Assembly (NCBI RefSeq): GCF_037201915.1
Contig: NZ_CP147505.1
Coordinates: forward strand, 1,364,001-1,428,000
Length of the DNA stretch: 64,000 nucleotides
Reading direction: 5' to 3'
From: Haloplanus sp. CK5-1
GTDB lineage: Archaea > Halobacteriota > Halobacteria > Halobacteriales > Haloferacaceae
Numbering within the stretch: position 1 is the first letter of the stretch; every line of letters starts with the position of its first letter. Of the stretch, positions 51,404 through 59,387 are shown in pieces. Position numbers and translations under genes: made by a program. Below the pieces are notes generated by a model that worked only from the letters and a program-made list of their open reading frames with translations, was not told the origin of the DNA and ran no database searches.

Positions 51404-52753
51404 GTGACCCTCCGCGTCCGGTACGACGACGGGACGATCACCCTCGACGGCGAGGTGCCCGACCCGCCGGGTGTCGCCGACCTCCCCCTGACCGAGGACG
51501 ACCGCAGTCGGACCCTCCGCGCCCCCGCCCACCGGTACGCCGACCTCGTCGCGGCGCTCGACGACGCCGGCGTCGACTACGAGGACCGAGTTCTCGACCT
51601 CCCCGACCTCGCCCTGTCGACGACGTACGACCTCCGGGCGTACCAGACTGCGGCGCTCGACGCATGGAAGGACAACGACCGCCGGGGTGTCCTCGAACTC
51701 CCGACCGGGAGCGGGAAGACCGTCGTCGCCGTCGGGGCCATCGCGCTGCTGTCGACGCCGACGCTCGTGGTCGTCCCGACCGTCGACCTCCTCCACCAGT
51801 GGCGGCGCGAACTCGAGACGGAGTTCGCGGTTCCGGTGGGACAACTCGGTGGTGGCGAGCAAACCCTCGAAGCGATCACCGTCGCGACGTACGACTCGGC
51901 GTATCTCCGCGCCGACGGGGTCGGCGACCGCTTCGGTCTCGTCGTCTTCGACGAGGTCCACCACCTCGGCGGCGAGGGCTACCGCGATATCGCGCGGTTG
52001 CTCCCCGCGCCCGCCCGCCTCGGCCTGACCGCGACGTTCGAGCGTCCCGACGGCGCACACACGGTCGTCGCGGACCTCGTCGGCCCCGTCGTCTACGACC
52101 TCTCGGTCGACGACCTGGCCGGCGACCACCTCGCGGACTACGAACTCCGGCGGGTGGAGGTGGAACTCACGCCCGAGGAGCGCGAGGCCTACGACGAGAC
52201 ACAGGGCACCTTCGTCGACTATCTCCGGACCTCCGGGCTCTCCCTGTCGAGCGGGAGCGACTACCGGGAACTCGTCAAGCGGTCGGGGACCGATCCCCGC
52301 GCACGGGAGGCGCTCCTGGCCAAACAGGAGGCACGCGAGATCATGATGAACTCCGACGCGAAGGTCGACGCGTTGGAGCGGATCTTCGAGCGCCACCGCG
52401 ACGAGCGGACCATCGTCTTCACCGCCCACACCGACCTCGTCTACCGACTCTCCGAGCGGTTCCTCTTCCCGGCGATCACGAGCGAGACGGGAGCGAGCGA
52501 GCGCCGGTCGATCCTCGATCGCTTCCGCGAGGGGACCTACACCCGGGTCGTGGCCGCGAACGTCCTCGACGAGGGGGTCGACGTCCCCGACGCCGCCGTC
52601 GGCGTCATCCTCTCGGGCAGCGGGAGCGAACGCGAGTTCACCCAGCGCCTCGGGCGGATCCTCCGGCCGAAGGCCGACGGCCGGGGGGCGATCCTCTACG
52701 AGGTAGTCAGCGCAGAGACGGCCGAAGAACGGGTCGCCGAGCGAAGGCGGTAG
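51404..52753 (+). CDS. xpb: XPB/Rad25-family DNA helicase
   Basis: A 449-aa SF2 helicase of the archaeal XPB type, acting in DNA repair or strand opening. The N-terminal damage-recognition-like domain (about 1-75) precedes Walker A ELPTGSGKTVVAVGAI (near 97), VVPTVDLLHQW (motif Ia), DEVHH (motif II, near 182), LTATFERPDG (motif III) and C-terminal motifs VVAANVLDEGVDVPD and QRLGRILRP (motif VI). It starts at GTG 51404, leaderless by TATA spacing. Archaeal XPB works with the nuclease Bax1, whose gene here lies 3.9 kb downstream. Confidence 0.92.
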   Translation: MTLRVRYDDGTITLDGEVPDPPGVADLPLTEDDRSRTLRAPAHRYADLVAALDDAGVDYEDRVLDLPDLALSTTYDLRAYQTAALDAWKDNDRRGVLELPTGSGKTVVAVGAIALLSTPTLVVVPTVDLLHQWRRELETEFAVPVGQLGGGEQTLEAITVATYDSAYLRADGVGDRFGLVVFDEVHHLGGEGYRDIARLLPAPARLGLTATFERPDGAHTVVADLVGPVVYDLSVDDLAGDHLADYELRRVEVELTPEEREAYDETQGTFVDYLRTSGLSLSSGSDYRELVKRSGTDPRAREALLAKQEAREIMMNSDAKVDALERIFERHRDERTIVFTAHTDLVYRLSERFLFPAITSETGASERRSILDRFREGTYTRVVAANVLDEGVDVPDAAVGVILSGSGSEREFTQRLGRILRPKADGRGAILYEVVSAETAEERVAERRR

Positions 52754-52795
52754 ACCGGGCGAACTCCCTTTGCCGTCGAACCCCGTAGTCGACCC

Positions 52796-54223
52796 ATGCT
52801 TCCAGCGTCGCGGACGGTCCGCGTGGCCCTCGTCGCCCTCCTCGTCGTCCTCGCCGGCTGTGGCGGTGCCGGACCGGTCGACGACTCCGACGACGGGACG
52901 TCGGAACCGACGACTGCGACCGACACGGCGGCGAGCGCCCCCACTGGAACACTCGAGGTCCACTTCGTCAACGTCGGCCAGTCGGTGAGCACGCTCGTCG
53001 TCGGGCCGACCGGCGAGACGATGCTGATCGACACCGGCCACTACAACGACGACGGCGCGTACGTGTTGGCGTATCTGGAGCGCCACGACATCCAGCGCAT
53101 CGATCACCTCGTCGTCTCACACAACGACGCCGACCACATCGGCGGCAACGCGGCGATCATCGAGCACTTCGAGACGGAGGCCGACGGGATCGGCGCCGTC
53201 TACGATCCGGGTATCGCGGCGAGTACGCAGACCTACGGCCGCTACCTCGACGCCGTCGAGGCCCACGACGTGACGCTGTACGAGACCCGCGAGGGCGACG
53301 ACATCGGGTTCGAGGGGGTCGACGTGGCGGTCCTCGGTCCGCCCGACCCCTACCTCGAAGACGAGGCCAGAAACGAGAACAGTGTCGTCCTGAAACTCAC
53401 CCACGGCGAGACGAGTTTCCTCTTCACTGGCGACGCCGAGGACGACCAAGAGGCCTACCTCGCCGAGACGTACGGCGAGGGACTCCGGTCGACGGTGCTG
53501 AAGGCGGGTCACCACGGATCGTCGAGTTCCTCGACCGGGCCCTTCCTCGACGCGGTCCGGCCGGGGGCGGTCGTCGTCTCCAGCGCGTACGACTCCCGGT
53601 ACGGTCACCCGACCGGCGAGACCCTCCGGCGCTTCGCCGATCGCTCGCTGCCGATCTACTGGACGGCGACCCACGGCGACGTCGTCCTCGTCAGCGACGG
53701 GCGGGGAGTGTCCGTCCGGACACAGGCCGCGGCACCGACGGCCCCGCTCGACCTCCGGGACGGTGACCCGATCGACCCCGGAAACCAGAGCCCCGTCGCC
53801 GATCGTACCCGCCTCGGTGGCGGGTCGAGCGCGGCCCTCACCCCGTCCGCCCCGACGGCGACCGACGGCGGCACCGACGTCCCGACCGGCGGTGAGTTGG
53901 CCCTCGCCGAGGTGCACCCCGACGCCGAGGGCGACGACCGCGAGAACCTCGACGACGAGTACGTCGTCTTCGAGAACGCCGGCGACGACTCACTCGACCT
54001 CACGGGCTGGACCGTCGAAGACGCGGCCGGCCGAACGTACGCGTTCCCCGACGGCTACACGCTCGGCCCCGGCGAGACGGTGACGCTGCGGACCGGCACG
54101 GGAACCGACGGCGGCGGCGACCTGTACTGGGGATCGGGGTCACCGGTCTGGAACAACGACGGCGACACGGTTATCGTGCACAACAGTAACGATGACACGG
54201 CCCTTCGGGAGACGTATGACTGA
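52796..54223 (+). CDS. Exported MBL-fold lipoprotein with lamin-tail domain
   Basis: A 475-aa lipoprotein: signal peptide with lipobox VVLAGCGG (Cys near 22), then a ComEC/Rec2-type metallo-beta-lactamase domain (about 55-310) with the metal site VVSHNDADHIGGN (near 107) and LKAGHHGSSSSS, and a C-terminal lamin-tail domain (about 365-470, VVFENAGDDSLDLTGWTVEDAAGRTYAFPDGYTL). ComEC-type MBL domains degrade the non-transported DNA strand, so an extracellular nuclease role is plausible. The stop overlaps the DUF3006 start by eight bases. LTD domains are often nucleic-acid or surface binding. Confidence 0.87.
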   Translation: MLPASRTVRVALVALLVVLAGCGGAGPVDDSDDGTSEPTTATDTAASAPTGTLEVHFVNVGQSVSTLVVGPTGETMLIDTGHYNDDGAYVLAYLERHDIQRIDHLVVSHNDADHIGGNAAIIEHFETEADGIGAVYDPGIAASTQTYGRYLDAVEAHDVTLYETREGDDIGFEGVDVAVLGPPDPYLEDEARNENSVVLKLTHGETSFLFTGDAEDDQEAYLAETYGEGLRSTVLKAGHHGSSSSSTGPFLDAVRPGAVVVSSAYDSRYGHPTGETLRRFADRSLPIYWTATHGDVVLVSDGRGVSVRTQAAAPTAPLDLRDGDPIDPGNQSPVADRTRLGGGSSAALTPSAPTATDGGTDVPTGGELALAEVHPDAEGDDRENLDDEYVVFENAGDDSLDLTGWTVEDAAGRTYAFPDGYTLGPGETVTLRTGTGTDGGGDLYWGSGSPVWNNDGDTVIVHNSNDDTALRETYD

Positions 54224-54512
54224 TATCGAGGCGTTGGCCGACGGCCGGTACACCGCAGTTGTCGACTCCGTCGAGGACGGGTTCGCGACGGTCTTCTTCG
54301 AACGGGACGGCGAGGAGGCCGGCAACGCGATACTGGACACCGAGGCCCTGCCCGAGGACGCCCGACGCAACGACGCGGTCCTGCGGGTCACGGTCGTCGA
54401 CGGGGAACTGACCGAGACGGAGTACGACGCCGACCGGACCGACGACCGGGCAACGCGAGCACAGGACCGGTTCGACCGCCTCTCCGAGCGCCCGCCGGAC
54501 GAGGAGTCGTAG
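54216..54512 (+). CDS. DUF3006 protein
   Basis: A 98-aa small protein: YTAVVDSVEDGFATVFFERDGEEAGNAILDTEALPEDARRNDAVLRVTVVDGELTETEYD, matching DUF3006, a beta-rich domain frequently encoded right after MBL nucleases. The ATG at 54216 overlaps the preceding stop (ATGACTGA), so translation is coupled. The function is unknown; it may modulate the MBL protein. Confidence 0.82.
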   Translation: MTDIEALADGRYTAVVDSVEDGFATVFFERDGEEAGNAILDTEALPEDARRNDAVLRVTVVDGELTETEYDADRTDDRATRAQDRFDRLSERPPDEES

Positions 54513-54568
54513 GCGGGGGTCGCCGACGCCGTCCGGAGCTATTTGTACGCGCCGACCGAGGGTGACCC

Positions 54569-54595
54569 ATGCACTCGGAGGCGGTCCGGCCGTGA
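54569..54595 (+). other. Leader mini-ORF overlapping VOC gene start
   Basis: ATG 54569 encodes MHSEAVRP and its TGA overlaps the GTG at 54592. ATTTGTAC (54541-54548) is the TATA candidate about 26 bases upstream of the ATG. A GGAGG within the mini-ORF can act as Shine-Dalgarno for the GTG. Confidence 0.35.
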
Positions 54596-54975
54596 AGTTC
54601 ACCGGTATCGACCACTTCGTCCTCACCGTCGAGGACGTCGAGACGACCTGTGTGTTCTACGAGTCACTGGGGGGTGAGGTGGTGACCTTCGGCGACGACC
54701 GGAGGGCCGTCCGCTTCGGCGACCAGAAGATCAACCTTCATCCCATCGACAACGACGTGCCACACGTCGCGGGCGACCCGACGCCCGGCGGCGGCGACTT
54801 CTGCCTGCTCACCGAGACGCCCATCGAGGAGGTCGAGCGGCGACTCCGCGAGCAGGGGATCGAGGTCGTCACCGGCCCGGTCGAGCGGACAGGTGCCGTC
54901 GGGCCGATGACGTCCGTCTACGTCCGGGACCCGGACGGCAATTTAGTCGAGATAGCACGCTACGACCGGGAGTGA
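54592..54975 (+). CDS. VOC/glyoxalase-fold protein
   Basis: A 127-aa single VOC domain with the paired beta-alpha-beta motifs GIDHFVLTVEDVETTCVFYESLGGEVVTF and GDFCLLTETPIEEVERRLREQGIEVVTGPVE. Metal ligands are His8 in IDHFVLTV, His 54 in INLHPID and Glu in NLVEIARYD. Family members are glyoxalase I, dioxygenases or resistance proteins. The GTG at 54592 is chosen because a GGAGG lies about ten bases upstream and MKFTGIDHFVLTV is canonical. A GTG at 54562 gives a longer, unlikely N-terminus. Confidence 0.87.
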   Translation: MKFTGIDHFVLTVEDVETTCVFYESLGGEVVTFGDDRRAVRFGDQKINLHPIDNDVPHVAGDPTPGGGDFCLLTETPIEEVERRLREQGIEVVTGPVERTGAVGPMTSVYVRDPDGNLVEIARYDRE

Positions 54976-55024
54976 TCGGCCGTCGCAACGATTATTAATA
55001 CAGATGACACTCGTGTGACGTGCC

Positions 55025-55063
55025 ATGTTGACAATCACCGCCCAAGTTCGGTCCCGTCGATGA
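55025..55063 (+). other. Leader mini-ORF overlapping GLUG gene start
   Basis: ATG 55025 encodes MLTITAQVRSRR and its TGA overlaps the ATG at 55060 (ATGA). The TATA-like ATTATTAATAC (54990-55000) lies about 29 bases upstream, consistent with leaderless initiation at 55025. Confidence 0.35.
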
Positions 55064-56175
55064 CCGAACACGACGGCCCGCCGTACGGGATCGAGTCGTT
55101 TCTCGCCAGGGCCGACGGCGTCGCCGCCGAAGACCTCCCGGACGAGACGAGGGGGCGCCTCGACGGGGCGCTCCGCGGCCTCAACCCCGGGCTCTACGGT
55201 AACGACGGGGGATCGGACCCGCCTGACGACGAACCGATAGAACTCAGGTTCCCCCGTCATCTCGACAGTCTCGCCGACCCGGATAACGACCAGTTCCCCC
55301 TCGACGGGACGTACGAACTCGTCAGCACTGTGGAACTCTCGCCGTCGGCCGCCCCGGACAAGTGGAACGATATCGTCATCGGCTCCGTCGCCGAACCCTT
55401 CACGGGCACGTTCGACGGAGGCAACAACGAGATCCGGGACCACACGATAGACATCGACGGCGGCCGGAACGTCGGACTGTTCGGCGTCGTCGGCGAGGAC
55501 GCCCGTATCGAGAACCTCGGCGTCTCCGGCGCCGACGTCACCGGCGAATCCGGCGTGGGACTGCTCGCCGGCCGGAACCGTGGCACCATCACCGGGTCGT
55601 ACGCTACCGGGACCGTGAGGGGACCGAACGATATGGGCGCCATTGCCGGCCTGAACGAGGGGTCGATATCGAACTGCGCCGTGAACGGCCAAATCTTCCC
55701 CGCCGACGGGCAATCGTCCTCCAGTGACAGACGAAACGTCGGCGGCATCGCCGGCCGCAACACCGACAGCATCGCGCTGACGTACACGAGGTTCAACGCC
55801 GCTGGCGGACGAAACGTCGGGGGTATCGCCGGAAAAAACGAGGGTTCGGTGACTGCCTCGTACGCCCTCGATAGGGTGAGCGGGGATACGAACCTCGGGG
55901 GACTCGTCGGCTACAACGCGGCGAGTGGCCGGGTCGAAACCGCGTACTGGGACGAAGGGTACATCGGTACCCGACTCTCCGTCGGCATCGGCAAAAACGA
56001 CGGAGTCAAGTCGGACATCGACGGTCTCTCCCGCGAGCAGATGCGGGGCGACAGCGCCCGGAGTACGATGTCCGGACTCGACTTCGACGAGGACTGGGTG
56101 ATCGGAGGCCCCGACTTCGGGAACCGGCCGCCGCTCCTGGCGGCGATACCCACCCAGACCCAGATCGAGCTCTGA
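55060..56175 (+). CDS. GLUG-repeat protein
   Basis: A 371-aa protein composed mainly of GLUG-type beta-helix repeats (VGLFGVVGEDARIENLGVSGADVTGESGVGLLAGRNRGTITGSYATGTV, then several VGGIAGxN units). These domains form a right-handed solenoid in surface proteins. No Sec or Tat signal peptide is visible at ATG 55060 or further upstream, which is odd for a GLUG protein. Either it is cytoplasmic or the 5' end was lost. The repeats end with LSREQMRGDSARSTMSGLDFDEDWVIGGPDFGNRPPLL, a common GLUG closing motif. Substrate unknown. Confidence 0.82.
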   Translation: MTEHDGPPYGIESFLARADGVAAEDLPDETRGRLDGALRGLNPGLYGNDGGSDPPDDEPIELRFPRHLDSLADPDNDQFPLDGTYELVSTVELSPSAAPDKWNDIVIGSVAEPFTGTFDGGNNEIRDHTIDIDGGRNVGLFGVVGEDARIENLGVSGADVTGESGVGLLAGRNRGTITGSYATGTVRGPNDMGAIAGLNEGSISNCAVNGQIFPADGQSSSSDRRNVGGIAGRNTDSIALTYTRFNAAGGRNVGGIAGKNEGSVTASYALDRVSGDTNLGGLVGYNAASGRVETAYWDEGYIGTRLSVGIGKNDGVKSDIDGLSREQMRGDSARSTMSGLDFDEDWVIGGPDFGNRPPLLAAIPTQTQIEL

Positions 56176-56182
56176 CGCGGGA

Positions 56183-56575
56183 CTACTCCACCCGCGACTG
56201 CAGCGACCCGCCACCCGAGAAGTCCTCGTAGGCGACGTCCTCGAAGTCGACGACCACCTCTCGCTCGCCGCCCGTGGCGACGCTCACCTCGCGGCGTCGC
56301 TCGGTCCGCGACTCTCCGACGGAGACGGTAACGACGAGCGTGCCGGTCTGGTCGCTCCCGCCCCGGTTCGTCACCGTCACCCGCACTCGCAGGTGGCCGT
56401 CGTCGGCTTCGTCGACACCCTGATCGGCGACGGCCAGCGACGCTCCGGACCCCGCCGTGGCCGTCGGTTCGCCGGGCGTCGGCGGCGTCCGCGGACCGGT
56501 CGCCCGCGGCGGGTTCGACGAACACCCGGCCGCGAACACGAGGCCGACGAGGTGGAGGACGGCACGCCTGTCCAT
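56183..56575 (-). CDS. Small lipoprotein with Ig-like domain
   Basis: A 130-aa exported lipoprotein. RRAVLHLVGLVFAAGCSSN has the lipobox Cys near residue 18; a Pro/Thr linker leads to a beta domain DGHLRVRVTVTNRGGSDQTGTLVVTVSVGESRTERRREVSVATGGEREVVVDF, an immunoglobulin-like fold (FxLyD/CARDB kind). It is convergent with the GLUG gene with a gap of seven bases. A surface role is assumed. Confidence 0.78.
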   Translation of the reverse strand: MDRRAVLHLVGLVFAAGCSSNPPRATGPRTPPTPGEPTATAGSGASLAVADQGVDEADDGHLRVRVTVTNRGGSDQTGTLVVTVSVGESRTERRREVSVATGGEREVVVDFEDVAYEDFSGGGSLQSRVE

Positions 56576-56655
56576 ACGGGGGCCACCCCCGCGACGGACA
56601 AGAGCGTTGCCCTCGACGGCGGCGGGACTTTATTCTCCCCGACACAAGCCCGCCC

Positions 56656-58161
56656 GTGCTCAGGAAGGACCTGCTCCGGGTGTCGCGGGCCGGCGGGGGG
56701 TACCACCCGCAGTTCACGGAACGCGCCCACCGGCCGCTCGCGGCGCGCGTCCTCGGCACGTTCGCCGACGGCGTCGGCCGGCCGCGGGCGGCCCTCGACG
56801 ACGCCCTCGACGAACTGGAGCCGGAGGCCGACGACTTCAAACTCGTCCGCGGGTTCGCGGCGCTGTGTGAACGCGACGCGACCTTCGAGACGCGAGCAGT
56901 GGTCCCGCCCGAACGGGCGCGCCGCGTCGTCTTCGAGGCCGCCGAGGCCGTCGGCGTCGTCACCGAGATGGACCGCGACCGGGCGCTCGCTCGGGCGGCC
57001 GACCGACTCGGTGTCGACGCCGAGTCGGTCGAGTCGTCGCTGTACGCCGACCGCGACGCCCGGCAGGTACTCGTCGACTTCGACCCGCGGTGGACGCCCG
57101 AGACACTCCTCGAACAGTACGATCTCTCGCTCGCCCAGACGGCGCTGTTCGACGCCATCGAGGTCCGAGTCCGGAGCGACGATCCGCGGGCGGTGATCTC
57201 GGCGGTCAAGCGCCTTGGCCTCATGTACGAGGTGCGCCGAACCGACGCGGGCCGGGAGGTGGTCGTCACGGGGCCGGACCACCTCTTCGGGCGGAGCCGC
57301 CGGTACGGGACGGCCTTCGCCCGCCTGTTGCGCTCGCTCGCCAAGACCGCCGAGTGGCGACTCGACGCGACGATCGACGACCGGGGTACCGAGCGCGACC
57401 TCTCGCTCGACGACGGGGACGTGAGCGTCCCGGGCGTCGATCCGCTGACCGAACCGACCTACGACAGCGGCGTCGAGGCCGACTTCGCCGCCCGCTTCTC
57501 GGCGCTCGATCTGGACTGGGACCTGGTTCGCGAACCCGAACCGCTGGCCGCCGGCTCTCGGGTGATGATCCCCGACTTCGCCTTCGACTACCGCTTCACC
57601 GACTTCCGCGTGTTCTTCGAGATCATGGGCTTCTGGACCCCGGAGTACGTCGAGAAGAAACTCGGCCAACTCGCCGACCTCGAGGACGTCGAGATGCTCG
57701 TCGCCGTCGACGAGAGCCTCGGCGTGGGGGAGGCGATCGAGGCCCGGGACCACCGGGCTATCCCCTACACCGGATCGGTTCGCGTCAAGAGCGTGGTCGA
57801 CGCCCTCCGGCGCTACGAGGAGCGACTGGTCGCCGAGACGCGGGCAGGGCTGCCCGACGAACTCCGTCCCGAGGCCGACGCTGTCTCGCTCTCGACGGTC
57901 GCCGAGGAACACGGCGTGAGCGAGGACGCCCTCGACGACGTGGTCTTCCCCGACCACGAGCGCGTTGGTGGGTGGCTGCTCCGCCCCGCGCTCCTGTCGG
58001 CGCTCGCCGACGACCTGGCCCCCGGCATGTCCCTTGACGCGGCCGAGGAGCGTCTGGCCGACTGTGGCGTCACCGAGACGAGTGCGGTGCTGTCCCGCCT
58101 CGGCTACGAAGTGGTCTGGGACGGGTTGAGCGGCGGGACGCTCCGCGAGAAGAGCGAATAA
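56656..58161 (+). CDS. bax1: Bax1-type nuclease (DUF790), XPB partner
   Basis: A 501-aa DUF790 protein. The start MLRKDLLRVSRAGGGYHPQF and the nuclease core PDFAFDYRFTDFRVFFEIMGFWTPEYVEKKLGQL (about 307-340, PD-(D/E)xK-like: Asp, Glu, Lys) are diagnostic of Bax1. Bax1 binds XPB and cuts DNA in archaeal excision repair. Normally the two genes are adjacent; here 3.9 kb of unrelated genes separate them. GTG start at 56656, about 22 bases after GGACTTTATTC. The end is close to the IS. Confidence 0.85.
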   Translation: MLRKDLLRVSRAGGGYHPQFTERAHRPLAARVLGTFADGVGRPRAALDDALDELEPEADDFKLVRGFAALCERDATFETRAVVPPERARRVVFEAAEAVGVVTEMDRDRALARAADRLGVDAESVESSLYADRDARQVLVDFDPRWTPETLLEQYDLSLAQTALFDAIEVRVRSDDPRAVISAVKRLGLMYEVRRTDAGREVVVTGPDHLFGRSRRYGTAFARLLRSLAKTAEWRLDATIDDRGTERDLSLDDGDVSVPGVDPLTEPTYDSGVEADFAARFSALDLDWDLVREPEPLAAGSRVMIPDFAFDYRFTDFRVFFEIMGFWTPEYVEKKLGQLADLEDVEMLVAVDESLGVGEAIEARDHRAIPYTGSVRVKSVVDALRRYEERLVAETRAGLPDELRPEADAVSLSTVAEEHGVSEDALDDVVFPDHERVGGWLLRPALLSALADDLAPGMSLDAAEERLADCGVTETSAVLSRLGYEVVWDGLSGGTLREKSE

Positions 58162-58315
58162 ATTGTATGTCGCGATACGAAATCGGCAGCGACTGCGGCG
58201 GGCGCGGCGTGGAGCGCTCGCCGCGGTATACACACTGGAGGACTGCCGACGATTCGGGACCCACCGGGTGACGAACGCCGCGTTCGCGCTTCTACGGGAC
58301 TCTTTTCCCAAATAA
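58162..58315. other. Short intergenic segment before the IS
   Basis: About 150 bases with no gene. GTATGTCGCGATA at 58165-58177 is the reverse complement of a segment at 34054-34066 beside the integrase. The rest is GC-rich and then AT-rich at the IS border. Confidence 0.5.
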
Positions 58316-58332
58316 AGAGGGTGTCATAGAAC
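58316..58332 (+). repeat. IS left inverted repeat
   Basis: AGAGGGTGTCATAGAAC, exact reverse complement of the right end. Confidence 0.88.
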
Positions 58333-58371
58333 AGTTCGCATACCAAAGAGCAGGGTGAACGCTGAGGTGGA

Positions 58372-59364
58372 ATGAGTTCAGCGACCCTGCAAGATGATCC
58401 TTCGGTAGAATCGTTCTTCAATGCCGTGGAAACGGAGACGTTGGCGTTGTTCGAGCACCTCTCCTTCGAGTTTCTTGAAGGGTTCGACGTGTTCGCCCCG
58501 GCGGAGACGGGGCGAACACGAGATCTTGAGCCGCCCGAGATGATGCGTGGCTTTCTCCATTGCTATTACAAGAACATCTACGGTATCCGTCCGGTTGCAC
58601 GAGAACTGAACAACACCGTTGTCTGGCTCAGCTGTAGCTTCGATCGACCGCCGTCGAGAGACGCGGTCGATCGATTCCTCACTGATCTTGAGCACGTTGT
58701 TGACCGGGTCTTCGACCATCTCGTCGAGCAGGCCGCCTTGCGGGGCCTGCTCGACTTGACGTATTCTATCGATTCAACCGACGTGAGAGCGATGCCCGCC
58801 GATCCAGACGCATCGAAGTGCTATGATCCAACCGATGACGAGTACTACTACGGCTACGGCTGCACGATCGTCTCAACCGGGCAAAAGATCCCGATTGCAG
58901 CCGAGTTCACCGAGAGCAAACAAGCACCAGAAGAGACGGCGATGCGCGTCACGCGTGACGCGCTCGCCGTCGGGAAACCGATGTGGATGCTTGGAGACAG
59001 TGCCTACGACACGCTCGACTGGCACGACCACCTGCTGGCCGCAGGGGTCGTGCCAGTCGCTCCGTACAATCCACGAAACACCGACGACCCGAAAGATATC
59101 GAGTACAGGGTAGAAGACCGCATTGAAAAACACAGCAACGACGTTCAGCTGAAGCAATCAACGCTAGACGAGACGTACAACCGCCGGAGTGGCGTCGAAC
59201 GAACCAACGAATCAGTCAAGGGCTGCGGCCTCGGGCGAACGCACGCCCGAGGCCGCGTCCATGCACGAGCGCAGGTGTTCCTCGCGTTGTGTCTGCGCCT
59301 CGTCGTCGCAATCACCAACTACGAACGCGGAGACAATCCGGGAAGCACAATCATCACGGTGTGA
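58372..59364 (+). CDS. DDE transposase (IS4/IS5-like)
   Basis: A 330-aa intact transposase. The catalytic triad fits SIDSTDVRAMP (first Asp), MLGDSAYDTLDWHD (second Asp) and RRSGVERTNESVKGCGLGRTHARG (Glu). The helical N-terminal DNA-binding part is FEFLEGFDVFAPAETGRTRDLEPPEMMRGFLHCYYKNIYG. The 3' half has the YNPRNTDDPKDIEYRV motif of haloarchaeal IS4/IS5-type elements. The frame is undamaged and lies within matched inverted repeats, so the element may still be active. Confidence 0.9.
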   Translation: MSSATLQDDPSVESFFNAVETETLALFEHLSFEFLEGFDVFAPAETGRTRDLEPPEMMRGFLHCYYKNIYGIRPVARELNNTVVWLSCSFDRPPSRDAVDRFLTDLEHVVDRVFDHLVEQAALRGLLDLTYSIDSTDVRAMPADPDASKCYDPTDDEYYYGYGCTIVSTGQKIPIAAEFTESKQAPEETAMRVTRDALAVGKPMWMLGDSAYDTLDWHDHLLAAGVVPVAPYNPRNTDDPKDIEYRVEDRIEKHSNDVQLKQSTLDETYNRRSGVERTNESVKGCGLGRTHARGRVHARAQVFLALCLRLVVAITNYERGDNPGSTIITV

Positions 59365-59369
59365 GAAGA

Positions 59370-59386
59370 GTTCTATGACACCCTCT
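59370..59386 (-). repeat. IS right inverted repeat
   Basis: GTTCTATGACACCCTCT, exact complement of the left end. Confidence 0.88.
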
Positions 59387-59387
59387 C

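Larger units (their letters stand above)
58316..59386 (+). mobile_element. Insertion sequence with 17-bp inverted repeats
   Basis: Complementary ends AGAGGGTGTCATAGAAC (58316-58332) and GTTCTATGACACCCTCT (59370-59386) bound one transposase gene. The total length, 1071 bases, fits a single-gene IS. No target-site duplication is obvious at the two flanks, suggesting that one flank was altered after insertion. Confidence 0.88.

Noticed and set aside
51188-53107. 639-aa minus-strand open frame over XPB
   Set aside because: Only its last 54 residues (51188-51352) look protein-like; the rest is the antisense of XPB and the MBL gene.
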